Below, one piece after another: positions 1-10,758 of a DNA stretch of 62,291 nt. The DNA is taken from contig JAIXQE010000213.1 in assembly GCA_027485815.1 (NCBI GenBank), positions 1-62,291 on the forward strand, in the 5' to 3' direction. The position numbers and the translations under genes are program-made. The notes under the pieces are model-generated. The model worked only from the letters and a program-made list of their open reading frames with translations. It was not told where the DNA came from and ran no database searches. How positions within the stretch are numbered: position 1 is the stretch's first letter; each line of letters starts with the position of its first letter. The stretch is from Opitutaceae bacterium. GTDB taxonomy: Bacteria; Verrucomicrobiota; Verrucomicrobiia; Opitutales; Opitutaceae.

Positions 1-88
1 AGGGCACGTTCTGAGGCCCTGCCCCGGGCCCCTGTGGCCCCGTGAAGCGCGCCGGCGGCAAGGACCGCCTGGCGCCCCCTCCCTGCTT

Positions 89-115
89 GGCCGGCTCTCC
101 GGAGCCGGCCTTTTT
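89..115 (+). terminator. Intrinsic terminator of an upstream gene outside the window
   Basis: A perfect 9-bp stem (GGCCGGCTC / GAGCCGGCC) with a 4-nt loop TCCG is followed at once by TTTTTG. It must end a plus-strand gene that lies before the window, since no plus-strand gene is visible to its left. Confidence 0.85.
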
Positions 116-193
116 GTTGAATTTGAAGGACACAATTTCGGGGTCTGATCCGGGCGTGGCGCCGTAAACCCAGCTTCACGAAGTCCGGGGTTC

Positions 194-344
194 GGTGTAG
201 CCGGGGAATCCTTCCCCGGGCAGCGGGAGGGCAACCTGTTTAGCGCAGCCATCGAAGGCGAGGCGGGAAGCACCCAGGCCGCGCGAGAAGCGGCGGAACC
301 AGCTCTCGTCCGCCTCCACCGGGGCAAGATGCCCCGGCTACACC
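194..344. repeat. Pair of inverted REP-like elements (REPIN-like)
   Basis: Two near-identical elements of about 26 bp face each other 110 bp apart. The left one (194-219) reads GGTGTAGCC then a hairpin, with CCGGGGAA at 201-208 pairing TTCCCCGG at 212-219. The right one (319-344) is its reverse complement with a few changes in the loop: CCGGGGCA / TGCCCCGG, then GGCTACACC. Each hairpin is preceded by GTAG, the tetranucleotide typical of REP elements mobilised by RAYT (Y1-transposase) proteins. No RAYT gene is present in the window. The rest of 116-418 shows no credible gene. Confidence 0.65.
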
Positions 345-418
345 AAACCATGGCCCCGGCCTTCCCGGTTTAGGCCTGGCAAGGCTAGCTACGCGCCTCG
401 CACCTCGCGCAACGCGGG

Positions 419-1078
419 TCAGGGAATCTTCTCGAGCTCGGCCGCAGTCCAAGGCTGGCGATTGCCTTCCTTGCCGCGGACCTCGGCGACCTTGGCCGCC
501 GCCACCGGCGTCTCAATGCCACCCCACTCCTTGCGGATATAGGTCAGCACCGCCGCCACCTTCTCGGGGCTCAGATTGTAACCCGAACCCGGACCGGCCG
601 CCGGCATGGCACCGACATATTCGACGCCCTTGACCTTGATCGGCCCCTGGAGGCCGTGCAGGACGATCCGGATCAGACGCTCTTCGGAACCGGAAACCCA
701 CTCGGAGCCAGCCAGCGGCGGAAACGCCGGGGGGAGCCCAAGGCCCGTCGGCTGATGGCACGCCGCGCAGACCTGGGCGTAGACATTCTTGCCCAGCACC
801 AGCGGGTCGACCGCGACGGCGGCAACGGCTCCCGCCTTGGGCGGCTGGCCGTACTCATTGAAAACCTTCGGGTGGAAGTGGCCGGAGAAGCGGCCCAGAT
901 AGGTGCCGCCGATAAAGATCAGCGCACTGAACAGGAACAACAGGTTCAGCGGCAACAAGCGGTACTGGCCCTTCTCATCAGGCTGCTTGCCGATGATCTG
1001 CTCATGCCCGGCCTGCAGGGCCTCGTCGGACAGGGGAGACTGCTTGGAGCCGGGATCAGGACGTTGGGACGCGCTCAT
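419..1078 (-). CDS. CcoP-like membrane-anchored monoheme cytochrome c
   Basis: 219-residue protein with an N-terminal membrane anchor around residues 41-60 and one class I cytochrome c domain. The heme motif CAACH is at residues 104-108 and the probable axial Met is in GAMPAAG near residue 159. CcoP of genuine cbb3 oxidases usually has two hemes, so this is a short, single-heme relative. It is the last gene of the alternative complex III operon and overlaps the preceding CcoO-like gene by 4 bp (ATGA). It probably takes electrons from the complex on the periplasmic face. Family assignment rests on the cytochrome fold plus position after CcoN- and CcoO-like genes; a generic cytochrome c label would also fit. 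Confidence 0.85.
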   Translation of the reverse strand: MSASQRPDPGSKQSPLSDEALQAGHEQIIGKQPDEKGQYRLLPLNLLFLFSALIFIGGTYLGRFSGHFHPKVFNEYGQPPKAGAVAAVAVDPLVLGKNVYAQVCAACHQPTGLGLPPAFPPLAGSEWVSGSEERLIRIVLHGLQGPIKVKGVEYVGAMPAAGPGSGYNLSPEKVAAVLTYIRKEWGGIETPVAAAKVAEVRGKEGNRQPWTAAELEKIP

Positions 1079-1722
1079 TTCTTGGCCTCCGGGCTGGCGG
1101 GGGACTTGGCCGGAAGCGGCCGCGCCTCCGGGTACTCAAAGCCGCTGTTCACGTTCAGGAGATAGGCCACCAGGGTCTGCGCACGCTCAGTCGCGACCAC
1201 CTCGGAGCCCGCCTTGGGCGCGGCGGCGCCGGTCAGGCGGACCGCGTGCCGCGACGACTCGCCGACAATCCCCCGGGTCTCGTACAGGAAGGGAAAGGCC
1301 GGGTGGGCGGCAGACCCCGTGTACAGGAGGCGGTGCAGATCGTCCGCCGAGGGAGCTTGCGGCTTGCGGGCCGCCAGGTTCATCAGGTCGGGCCCGAGCC
1401 GGGAGGCGCCGAGCTGGGGCTGGGCGTGGAAGATGTAGTCGCGGGCGACGCTCTGGCGCTCGCCCCAACCCCGGGCCTGATCCGAACCAAAGCCGGGACG
1501 GCGAACCTGCTGGGTATGGCACGCGGCGCAACCCAGGTCGGCATAGACCGCCTGGCCGCGGGCCGCGAGGCCCGGCAGGCGGGCCGGATGCGACTGGCCG
1601 TCGGCCTCATCAAAGAAGGGGGTCAGCGTGCCCAGCTGGCCATGGGACCCAAGCACGAAACCCGCCCAGGAGACCAGGACGGCGGCGAAGAGGCCGAGAA
1701 GGAAGAGCGGCCGGTTTTTCAT
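1075..1722 (-). CDS. CcoO-like monoheme cytochrome c
   Basis: 215 residues with an N-terminal membrane segment (about 5-25) and a CcoO-type cytochrome domain: GCAACHTQQVR at residues 64-74 resembles the CcoO heme site, followed by RLGPDL near 108-113 and the CcoO-like C-terminal NVNSGFEYPEA. In CcoO the sixth heme ligand is the Met of a segment like SIMPAYPFL; here the equivalent segment reads AAHPAFPFL, so His140 stands where Met is expected. If it binds, the heme would be bis-His with a lower potential. The gene overlaps the CcoN-like gene upstream and the CcoP-like gene downstream by 4 bp each, implying translational coupling and one complex. Confidence 0.85.
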   Translation of the reverse strand: MKNRPLFLLGLFAAVLVSWAGFVLGSHGQLGTLTPFFDEADGQSHPARLPGLAARGQAVYADLGCAACHTQQVRRPGFGSDQARGWGERQSVARDYIFHAQPQLGASRLGPDLMNLAARKPQAPSADDLHRLLYTGSAAHPAFPFLYETRGIVGESSRHAVRLTGAAAPKAGSEVVATERAQTLVAYLLNVNSGFEYPEARPLPAKSPASPEAKK

Positions 1723-3131
1723 GAGGCGGAGGAGGCCGGACGGAGGACCGAGGCACCTGCTTCCCGGCAGCAGGAGGCGGCGGCGGAACGAAGGAAGGCG
1801 ACCAGCAGGAGGAGATTACCGGCCAGCAGCGCAAACTGACCCGCCGTGTGCAACAGGAGCGGCGTCTTCAATTGGGCGAGGATCTCGGCGAAGGGCGTCT
1901 GCGAATGGTTCAGCAGCGCATCCTGCGCGAGACCGGCCCAGCCGAGCGACAGGACCGAGACCACCACGCCCAACATGTAGAGGCTGCCGTGGCCCGAGAC
2001 AAAGGTGGGCAGCGTCCAATCGCGGCCCAGTACCCGCGGGAGTTGGTACACGAGGCCGGCGAACAGGAACATCGAGAGCGCGCCTTGAAGCGTGAGTTGC
2101 TCCATCGCGGGCACCAGCAGGGTGAACTGGGTGTGGACCGCCACCCCGCGGAACGAGGTGAGGGTCTCCAGCAGGCCGGTCAACAGGTACGCCACCAGTC
2201 CGAAGCGGAGGTACTGCAGGGTGAGGCTGCCACCCGCCAGCACCGGCCGGAAGTTCAAGGCGATCACCAGGAAGTGGAACAGCAGGAGGCACTGGGCGAC
2301 GACCGCCATCGTCGGGATCCACGCCGGAACCGGACCGCCGATCAGATGGCGGCCAAAGTTCCAGCCGCCGACCACGATGAGCGTCCAGAAGCTGAGCGGG
2401 GCGGATTCGTAGCCCGGCAGCAGCCGACCCGTCTGCTTCGGAATGACGTAGTAGGCCGCGGCCAGCGCCAAGGGCATCAGCCAGAGGGAAACCAGGCTCT
2501 GGGCGTGCCAGGAGGCCGCCACCGTCTGGACCACCCCACGCAGGGGGGACCACAGCAGGACGGCCTGGGTGGCGGTCCAGAACCACGGCAGCAGGAAGAG
2601 GGCGGCGACCGCGTACCATTGGGCGGCATAGGTGCCCTCCCGCTTGCGGCCGGCCCACGCCAGCACGCCCGGCAGCGCCATGCCGCAATAGGCCGCCACC
2701 AGCACCGGTTGGACGGCGCGGGGCAGTTGCAGACCCGCGAAGCCCGTCATCGACCCGGTCGCGATCCCGACCATCCCCGCGAGCAGGCCCAGGTTCCAGA
2801 ACACGGTGCCCACCACGGCCCAATTGAGGGCGCGGAGCGGATGACCGCCCAAGCGGCCGAGAATCCACAGGCCGAGGCCGACGCCGGCGTTGCCGGCCCA
2901 GCCGTACAGGAAAGCCGTCTCCCGGAGGGCCTGCGCCCGGCCGTGCGTGAGGGCCGAGCAGTCCGCAAGGAACGAAGGGGTGTGCAGCTGAATGGCGGTC
3001 ACCAGCGCCAGCAGGCTGCTGAGCACGAGCCACACCAGCGCGGAGCCGGCCAGGAGGGTCAGCGGCCAGCGCGCGGCAGGATCCGCGGGGCTGGCCTCCA
3101 CCGTGGAGGCTTGGGTCGGGGAATGAGACAT
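1719..3131 (-). CDS. CcoN-like heme-copper oxidase subunit I homologue lacking the metal ligands
   Basis: 470-residue polytopic membrane protein that aligns with cbb3 oxidase subunit I, most clearly over residues 208-271 (W208, the YYVIPKQ block at 227-233, FW at 248-249, P269, W271) with no gaps against the CcoN sequence I recall. The ligands are missing. The low-spin heme His is Arg70 (LRETA for LHTNA); the first CuB His is Gln211; the cross-linked Tyr is Gly255; of the CuB His pair only His262 remains (Arg261-His262); and the His-x-His heme pair before GAL is absent (residues 343-352 have no His). It cannot work as a canonical oxidase. Start chosen at MSHSPTQ. It overlaps the CcoO-like gene by 4 bp and follows the complex III genes, so a structural or quinol-related role in that complex is inferred. 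Confidence 0.85.
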   Translation of the reverse strand: MSHSPTQASTVEASPADPAARWPLTLLAGSALVWLVLSSLLALVTAIQLHTPSFLADCSALTHGRAQALRETAFLYGWAGNAGVGLGLWILGRLGGHPLRALNWAVVGTVFWNLGLLAGMVGIATGSMTGFAGLQLPRAVQPVLVAAYCGMALPGVLAWAGRKREGTYAAQWYAVAALFLLPWFWTATQAVLLWSPLRGVVQTVAASWHAQSLVSLWLMPLALAAAYYVIPKQTGRLLPGYESAPLSFWTLIVVGGWNFGRHLIGGPVPAWIPTMAVVAQCLLLFHFLVIALNFRPVLAGGSLTLQYLRFGLVAYLLTGLLETLTSFRGVAVHTQFTLLVPAMEQLTLQGALSMFLFAGLVYQLPRVLGRDWTLPTFVSGHGSLYMLGVVVSVLSLGWAGLAQDALLNHSQTPFAEILAQLKTPLLLHTAGQFALLAGNLLLLVAFLRSAAASCCREAGASVLRPASSAS

Positions 3132-3154
3132 CTCGGTCGGAGGTTGGCGGGCGG

Positions 3155-3487
3155 TTATTTCTTCGCTCCGTACTGCTTGACGGTGAGCTCCATCGCGCGC
3201 TCCAGCGGCAGCTGGACCACGCCCTTGTCCTTGTCGATCCAAGCGTAGCTGGTGGCCTGGGTGGCCTCGGCGGCCCGCAGGTCCACGAGGGCCTTGCGGC
3301 GGGCCTCCGCGGTCGCGCGCCACTCCTGGTCCTTCGGCAGGGCCTCCGGGGCCGCGTTGTAGGCGGTCGCCGGGGCCGGACGGAAGAAGTAGCGCACGGT
3401 GAAGAAGAAGGCCGAGAACACCCCGAGGAGCAGGATGATCGTGAAGAGCGAAACCGGCCGGGCCGGACTGACGCGCGGGTCACTCAT
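3155..3487 (-). CDS. Small membrane protein of the alternative complex III operon
   Basis: 110-residue protein starting MSDPRVSPARP, with one membrane segment at about 12-32 and a hydrophilic domain ending in a segment of the form SYAWIDKDKGVVQLPLERAMEL. I recognise that tail as common to small proteins encoded beside complex III and cytochrome oxidase genes, but it has no assigned reaction. It has no Cys and no heme motif. The start overlaps the actF stop by 8 bp (ATGAGTGA), which favours this start over the longer open frame. The CcoN-like gene follows after 23 bp. An assembly or linker subunit is plausible; function unknown. Confidence 0.8.
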   Translation of the reverse strand: MSDPRVSPARPVSLFTIILLLGVFSAFFFTVRYFFRPAPATAYNAAPEALPKDQEWRATAEARRKALVDLRAAEATQATSYAWIDKDKGVVQLPLERAMELTVKQYGAKK

Positions 3488-4760
3488 GGTGGGTAAGGCT
3501 TTCACCGATGCGCGGATCGCGGATCGGGATGAGTTTGGCGGTGCCGAAGCTGCGGAGGTAGGCCCACACGCAGACCCCGCCCACCCCAACCACGGAGGTC
3601 AGGATCCAGACGAGGTTCAGCGAGAACAGCGGCAGGGCGTCGCCGTGCGAGTCCTTCAGCGCCGGCATGATGTTGTAGCAGAGGTCCAGCAGGATCACCG
3701 CCAGGATCCAGATCGCGATGCGACGCAGGATATGGGGGGTAATCTTGAACCGGTAGGACAGCAGGAAGAAGAACGGGATGAAGAAGTGGCCGAACAGGAT
3801 CCCAAAGATGCCGATCCACTTCCACTGGTTCGAAGCCCCGTCGTGGTTGATCTCACGCAGGTTGTACCAGAACGTCTCCTCCGGCACGTTGGCGTTCCAG
3901 ATCAGGAAGTACTGGGAGAAGGTGACGTACGCCCAGAAGACCGTGAACGCGAGCATCAGCATCCCGATGCTATGGAAATGATTCGTGTTCAGGATGCCCT
4001 TGTAATCGCCGCGCTGCCAGAGCCAGACCATGATGATCACGCCGAACGAAAGGGCACCGCGCACGCAGTTCGCGAAGAACCAGACGCCGTACATCGTCGA
4101 GAACCAGTGGTACTCGAGGGACTTGATCCAGTAGATCGCGGCAAAGGTCAGCGTCAGGGCTGCAATCGGGAGGCCGAGGGCGGCCGTCACCCGGTTATGG
4201 CGGGTCCAGCTGAGGGAGCCGTCCTGATCCTGCGTGAAGGACGCCCGCCGAAGCCGGGACGAGAGCCAGATCCAGCTGGCGAAGAACGCCACGGTCATCC
4301 CGAGGAACATCCCGGGATTCAGGAAGGCCGCCTTCTTCAAGTAGAGCGGGTCATGGCCGACAGTGTGACCGCCGTGCATCTCGTGGTTCAGGTCCAGCCA
4401 CGGCCAGATCAGGTCGCGGTCGTACAGGAACGTCGCGAGCACCAGCGGCAGGAACAGCAGCCCGAGCCATTTGAAGGCGGCGAGGCCGTGTTCGAACTGG
4501 CGCCGGATGACGGTCGACCAGGAGGCGTCGAAGATGTGGTGGATCAGCACCAGCAGGAGCATCCCGATGGCGAGGGCGGTCCAATAGGTGACGCCGACCA
4601 GCCAGGAGTGGGCGACGACCTTGGCGCCGGAAACGAAAAGTCCCAGCGCGGTGAGGACGATCCCGGCGAGGCCGAGGGTCAGCGCCTTGCTCGCCGCGGG
4701 AGCGGTCGAGGCGGGGGCGGCGGACAGGGCCGCGGGGGCGGAGGCAGCGTGGGAACTCAT
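3480..4760 (-). CDS. actF: Alternative complex III subunit ActF, NrfD-like quinol-oxidising membrane subunit
   Basis: 426-residue multi-pass membrane protein of the NrfD/PsrC-like family. In alternative complex III, ActF is the second large membrane subunit beside ActC and is thought to take part in quinol binding or proton movement. The sequence shows about ten hydrophobic segments, with loop motifs such as SLEYHWFSTMYGVWFFAN and the C-terminal KITPHILRRIAIWILAVILLD. Shorter than ActC and with a hydrophilic Ala-rich N-terminus. Its start overlaps the actE stop by 4 bp, and its position after actE is the usual gene order. Confidence 0.92.
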   Translation of the reverse strand: MSSHAASAPAALSAAPASTAPAASKALTLGLAGIVLTALGLFVSGAKVVAHSWLVGVTYWTALAIGMLLLVLIHHIFDASWSTVIRRQFEHGLAAFKWLGLLFLPLVLATFLYDRDLIWPWLDLNHEMHGGHTVGHDPLYLKKAAFLNPGMFLGMTVAFFASWIWLSSRLRRASFTQDQDGSLSWTRHNRVTAALGLPIAALTLTFAAIYWIKSLEYHWFSTMYGVWFFANCVRGALSFGVIIMVWLWQRGDYKGILNTNHFHSIGMLMLAFTVFWAYVTFSQYFLIWNANVPEETFWYNLREINHDGASNQWKWIGIFGILFGHFFIPFFFLLSYRFKITPHILRRIAIWILAVILLDLCYNIMPALKDSHGDALPLFSLNLVWILTSVVGVGGVCVWAYLRSFGTAKLIPIRDPRIGESLTHHE

Positions 4761-5395
4761 TGGAGGCCGAGGGCTTTCTTACCCGCCGCGTCGGTGACGT
4801 CGGCAACCGTGCCCTGCTGCGCGCGCTGCAGGGCGCGCACATAGGCGACCACCGCCCACCGGTCCTCGGGGGACAGTTTGTCGGCGTAGGACATCATCGT
4901 GTTCTTGCCGAGGGTGATGGTCTGGTAGAGTTCCCCGTCGGGCTGGCCCCGGAGGCGGGGGTCGTGGTACGAGGGCGTGGCGCCCATCCCGTACTTCTTG
5001 GTGATGCCGTTGCCATCGCCGAGGGCGCCGTGGCAGGGGGCGCAATAGATCTGGTACTGGGTGCGCCCGCGTTCGAGGAACGCGCCATCGACCGTCAGGG
5101 TGGCGGGCAACCCGGTGGCGAAGCCGCCGCCGGCGACCTTGCCGTGGTGCAGGTGCAGGTCATCGCGCATCATGCCGCGCGCGACGGTTCGCGGCGGGGG
5201 CGTGCGGTCGGAACTGCCGTCCGCGAAGAACGCGCTGGCCGACTGCGGGCGATGCTTCGGCTGCACTTCCATCCCGGGGAAGGCCCAGTCCGGCCACTGG
5301 TCCAGCGGCGGGAGGGTGAAGGTCTGCCCGCGGAAGCCCAGGATCGAGACTCCGAGCACGCAGATAAACAAGGTGACGAGGTAGACGTGCCGCAT
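4757..5395 (-). CDS. actE: Alternative complex III subunit ActE, monoheme cytochrome c
   Basis: 212-residue periplasmic cytochrome with an N-terminal signal or anchor (about residues 3-20). One heme site, CAPCH, follows the class I pattern, then GALGDGNG, and a probable Met ligand lies in TMMSYADKLSPEDRWAVVAYVRALQ. ActE passes electrons from the multiheme ActA to outside acceptors or takes part in the complex's cytochrome wire. A GGAG lies about 9 nt before the start, one of few Shine-Dalgarno-like sites here. Only 2 bp separate it from actD upstream, and it overlaps actF by 4 bp. Confidence 0.93.
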   Translation of the reverse strand: MRHVYLVTLFICVLGVSILGFRGQTFTLPPLDQWPDWAFPGMEVQPKHRPQSASAFFADGSSDRTPPPRTVARGMMRDDLHLHHGKVAGGGFATGLPATLTVDGAFLERGRTQYQIYCAPCHGALGDGNGITKKYGMGATPSYHDPRLRGQPDGELYQTITLGKNTMMSYADKLSPEDRWAVVAYVRALQRAQQGTVADVTDAAGKKALGLQ

Positions 5396-5397
5396 AC

Positions 5398-5931
5398 TCA
5401 GGGCTCCAGTTCGGTGATCGCCTCGCCGCCCGCCTGCGCGAGCAGGGCGCGGGTGTTGGCGGCGTTGAAGCGGGGATCGCGGGCCTCGATCACGATGAAG
5501 AAGGTATCGTCCATCCCCCGGCGGATCTGGTCGTACTTCAGCACCGGATGGTAGTGCATCGGCAGGCCATTGAGGACGAACATCCCGATGATCGTGGCGA
5601 AGGCGGTGAAGAGGATCGTCAGCTCATAGCTCACCGGGAAGGCGAACATCGGGCTGAACAGCGGCTTGCCACCGACGATCAGCTTGTAGTCGACCGCCCC
5701 GGTCCACCAGATGAGGGACATCCCGGTGCAGAACCCGGTGATCCCGCCGACGAGGGAGATGCGGGGGACGATGGAGCGGCGGAGGCCCATCGCCTTGTCG
5801 AGGCCGTGGACGGGGAACGGCGTGATGCAGTCCCAGTGGCGGTAGCCGGCGTCGCGGACCGCCTCCGCCGCGTGGTACAGCGCGGGGGCGGTCTTGAAGG
5901 TGGCGATCAGGCCGTAAGGTTGGGCGGACAT
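5398..5931 (-). CDS. actD: Alternative complex III subunit ActD (DUF3341)
   Basis: 177-residue protein of the DUF3341 family, the ActD membrane subunit. It begins with a soluble portion (YGLIATFKTAPALYHAAEAVRD) in which the family motif around YRHWDCITPFPVHGLDKAMGL is visible, followed by two membrane segments (about residues 59-80 and 100-125) and a C-terminal soluble tail. It has no cofactor motif and is a structural subunit in known complexes. It lies 10 bp after actC and 2 bp before actE. Confidence 0.93.
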   Translation of the reverse strand: MSAQPYGLIATFKTAPALYHAAEAVRDAGYRHWDCITPFPVHGLDKAMGLRRSIVPRISLVGGITGFCTGMSLIWWTGAVDYKLIVGGKPLFSPMFAFPVSYELTILFTAFATIIGMFVLNGLPMHYHPVLKYDQIRRGMDDTFFIVIEARDPRFNAANTRALLAQAGGEAITELEP

Positions 5932-5941
5932 CGGCGGGGAA

Positions 5942-7368
<1,427 letters not shown>

Positions 7369-7369
<1 letters not shown>

Positions 7370-10300
7370 TAGCTTTTTCCTCCGTGGCTTGGGGTGGCGG
7401 GCGCCGCACCGTGACCGTGGCCGTGACCGTGGTCGCCGTGGGCCGCCGGCTCATTCTTGCGGGAATATTCCACGCGGCTGAACGGCAGCGGTTGGAAGTC
7501 GGGCATGCGCGGATTCGGGTTGCGGAGCTTGCCGGAGTAAGTGGTGCGGGGGCGGACGTTCAGGTAGCCCAGCACCGCATAATCCTGCTCGCGGGCCTTG
7601 GCCCGGCTCACGGCGCTGTCCTTGTCCAGAATGTTCCCGAACACGATGGCGCCCACCGGACAGGTCTGCTCGCAGGCGACCTTGATCGTGCCATCCGGCA
7701 CCACCACGTCGCCCGGCCGGCCGGCCTGGGTCATCTTCACCTTGTGCCGGATCTTGCCGTTTTGGACGCGCTGCACGCAGTAAGTGCACTTCTCCATCAC
7801 GCCGCGCATCCGGACGGTGACCTCCGGGTTCTTGGCCATCTGGAGGATCTCCGGCATCCCGTAGTCCCCGGCGGGCCCGAGGTACAGGCTGTCGAGGCGG
7901 CGCTGGTTCCAGTCGAAGAAGTTGAAGCGCCGGACCTTGTACGGGCAATTGTTGGCGCAATAACGGGTCCCGATGCACCGGTTGTAGGCCATCGTGTTGA
8001 TGCCCTCCTCGTCGTGCACGGTGGCGTTGACCGGGCACACGACCTCGCAGGGGGCGAGTTCGCAGTGCACGCAGGTCATCGGCTGCAGGGAAACCTGCGG
8101 GTCTTCCGGCAGCTGCCGGTTGCCCTCGCCGCCGAAGGCCTCCGCATCGATGGTGCCGCTCGAATAGTAGCGGTCCAAGCGGATCCAGTGCATCTCGCGG
8201 CCGCGCAGGACCTGGTCCTTGCCGACGATCGGAATGTTGTTCTCGGCCTGGCAGGCCACGACGCAGGCGTTGCAGCCGATGCAGGTGTTGAGGTCGATCG
8301 ACATCCCCCACTGGTGGTGGCCGTCGAACTGCGGCGTCTGGTAGAGCGAGTTGCCGCGCGGGATCTTGGTCGCCCGCTCCTGCGGGGTCATCTTCTCGCC
8401 CACCTCCCCGAGGTTCGAGGGGGTATGGGACTCCATCCCGACCTTGCGGACGTAGCCCGGATTCTCGCGGTAGCTGTTGCCGTCCGGCTTGGTGGCCGGC
8501 TCGAAGTTGGCCTCGCGGATGATGTCGCGACCTTCCATCGACCAATGTTCCTGCGTGTTCGCCAGGAGCAGGCGGGTGCCGGTGTCGCGGAGCTTGGCGC
8601 CCACGCCCACGTGCATCGCCCCGGTCGTCCGGAGCGGATAGGCGTTGAACCCGGCGCCGTTGCCGACGTGACCGGCGGCGGAGCGGCCGTAGCCGAGCGG
8701 CACGATGACGGTGTAATTGGCGAGGCCGGGCTGGATGTGCACCGGACCGCGGATGGTGCGGCCGCCGAGCGACAGCTCGAACACGCGGGCGTTCTCCTTG
8801 CCCATCGTGAATTCCGCATTCTCCTTCCGGGCGACCTGGATCAGCGAACCCTTCGGGTCGATGCCGAGCTCCCGGCCCAGCCGCGGACTGACCAGAATGG
8901 CGTTGTCCCAGGAAATCTTGGTGATCGGGTCCGGGCACTCCTGCAGCCAGCCGTTATTGGCGAAGCGGCCGTCATCCACCTTGGCATCCGCGACGAAGCG
9001 GACCTCGAGGTTGTCCTTGGACAATTCCGCCGCGGGACGAGCCGCCGTGAGGAGCGATTGCGCCCCGGAGGCATTGAAGCGGACGGTGACCGGACGGTGC
9101 GCGGAACCGGCGAGCACGCCATCGTGGAGGAAGCGCTCCATCACCCGCGCGGGGTCCGCGCCGGCGCCGGCCAGGCCCGCGATCGTGGTGGCGACCAACT
9201 GGTAGGCATCGACCTCGGTCTGGCCCGCCAGGCGCGCCAGGACCTCGATCTGCGTTAGCCCCCCGAACAGGGGCAAAATCATCGGCTGGACCGGCACGAC
9301 CGTGCCGTCGACCGTCCGCGCGTCGCCCCATGACTCGAGGTAGTGGGCGGCGGCCACGTGCGTGGTCGCGGCCGGGTTGACCCCCGAGGTCTCGTCCACG
9401 TGGCTGCCCCAGCGGATCACCTCGCCAACGGACTTCTGCAGGGCCGCCCAATCGAGGTCGGCGGGGGCATTGTAGGCCGGGTTGCCCCCGAGGATCACCA
9501 GCGTCTTGACCGAGCCGCCCTTGATCGCGGCCGCGAGGGCAGCGAGGGAGGTGGCGCCGGGGGTGGTTTCAACGGGAAGGTACGAGACGGTCGCCCCGGC
9601 GGCGCCGAGGATCGAATTGAGGCCGTGGACCATCGCGTGGACCTCCGCGGGGAGGTGCGAACCGGCCACCACCAGCGCGGCGCCCCGGTGGGCCTGAAGG
9701 TCTTCCACGCAGGCCTGGATCCACTTCGGATCGAGCTTCACTCCCTGCGTGAGCGGCTCCAGCACGGAGGCCGACTCCGGATACACCGCGATGACCAGAC
9801 TGGCCGTGAAGGCCGTCATCTGGCTCGTGGCGAGCCGCAGGCGGTGGTCCGCCATGCTGCCCGTGAGCGACATCCCGCTCTCCACCACGTACAGGCGGTT
9901 CATCGGGTCTTCCTTGCGGGTGACCCGGCGGCCCTGGGCGAACCCGCGGGCGGAGGCGAGGCTCCCGGCCTCGGCCTGGAGGAAATCCGCGTCGATCGAC
10001 AGGATCCGGCGCGCCTTCGCGAAATCCGGGAGCGGACGAACCGCCTGCCCGAACACGGCCTGCGCGGCGGCCACCGGCGGCTGATCCGTCACCGGCTCGT
10101 ACTCGCTCCAGAGGGCCTTGGGCAACTTCGCCCGGAGCTCGCGCACCAGCCGCGCGCGGGTCGGCGAGGAGGACTCATCGGCCAGGATGGCCAAACCGGC
10201 GCCCTGCGACGCGGCATACTTGGTGGCCACCTCGCCCAGAAGCACGCCGACCTGCGCGGCGGAGAGGGCATTCCCGCCCCGGGTATGGGCGCGGGCGCGA

Positions 10301-10758
10301 TCCGGGTCGTAAAGGTCGAGGATCGAAGCCTGCGCGAGGAGCGAAGCGGCCCCGCCGTGGGGAGCGTAGGTCGGGTTGCCCTCCAGCTTGGTCGGACGGC
10401 CCTGATGGGTCTCCGCCAACAGGGGGATCGCCCCCTGCCGCAGCGGCATCGCGGTGGCGTAGTACGAAGGCAGGCCGGGGATGACCCCCTCGACGGACTT
10501 GCCGTAGGGCAGAATGAACTTCTCCGGCCGCCGGCACCCGGCCAAGCCCACGCCGCCCAGCGCGAAGGAGGCGGCCATCAGCTTCATGAAGCCACGGCGG
10601 TCCACGCCGTCCAACTCCGCGGCGCCCTCCGGGAATTCCCGCTCCAGCTGGGCCCGGAACCCCGGGGTGCCCGCCAGCTCGTCGAGACTGCGCCAGTACT
10701 TCGGGCCGGTCAGCGACTCGGCGGCGGGGGGGGCGGGATGTTCGATCTTGCGTTTCAT
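7369..10758 (-). CDS. actB: Alternative complex III subunit ActB, fused molybdopterin-type and iron-sulfur protein
   Basis: 1129-residue protein. Residues about 53-76 form a Tat-type signal (DRRGFMKLM, then a hydrophobic stretch ending LAGC, which also resembles a lipobox). A large molybdopterin-oxidoreductase-like domain follows; in this family it is not known to carry Mo. The C-terminal third is a ferredoxin domain with Cys clusters [40 protein letters not shown] and CEQTC, enough for four Fe-S clusters. These carry electrons from quinol at ActC to the hemes of ActA. The extreme C-terminus is His-rich ([11 protein letters not shown]). It overlaps actA by 4 bp and actC by 1 bp. Confidence 0.95.

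Noticed and set aside
240-452. Open frame of 70 codons on the minus strand near the left end
   Set aside because: It runs through the REP-like repeats, has no family similarity and Arg/Pro/Gly composition typical of GC-rich chance frames.
1719-3131. Calling the CcoN-like protein a nitric oxide reductase NorB
   Set aside because: NorB also needs the heme and non-heme metal His ligands, which are missing here, and the alignment landmarks are those of CcoN.
1848-3248. Long plus-strand open frame of 466 codons opposite the CcoN-like gene
   Set aside because: It is the antisense shadow of a conserved membrane protein in GC-rich DNA; composition rich in Arg, Gln, His, Glu with no domain. The same applies to the long frames opposite actC, actF, actB and the transglutaminase gene.
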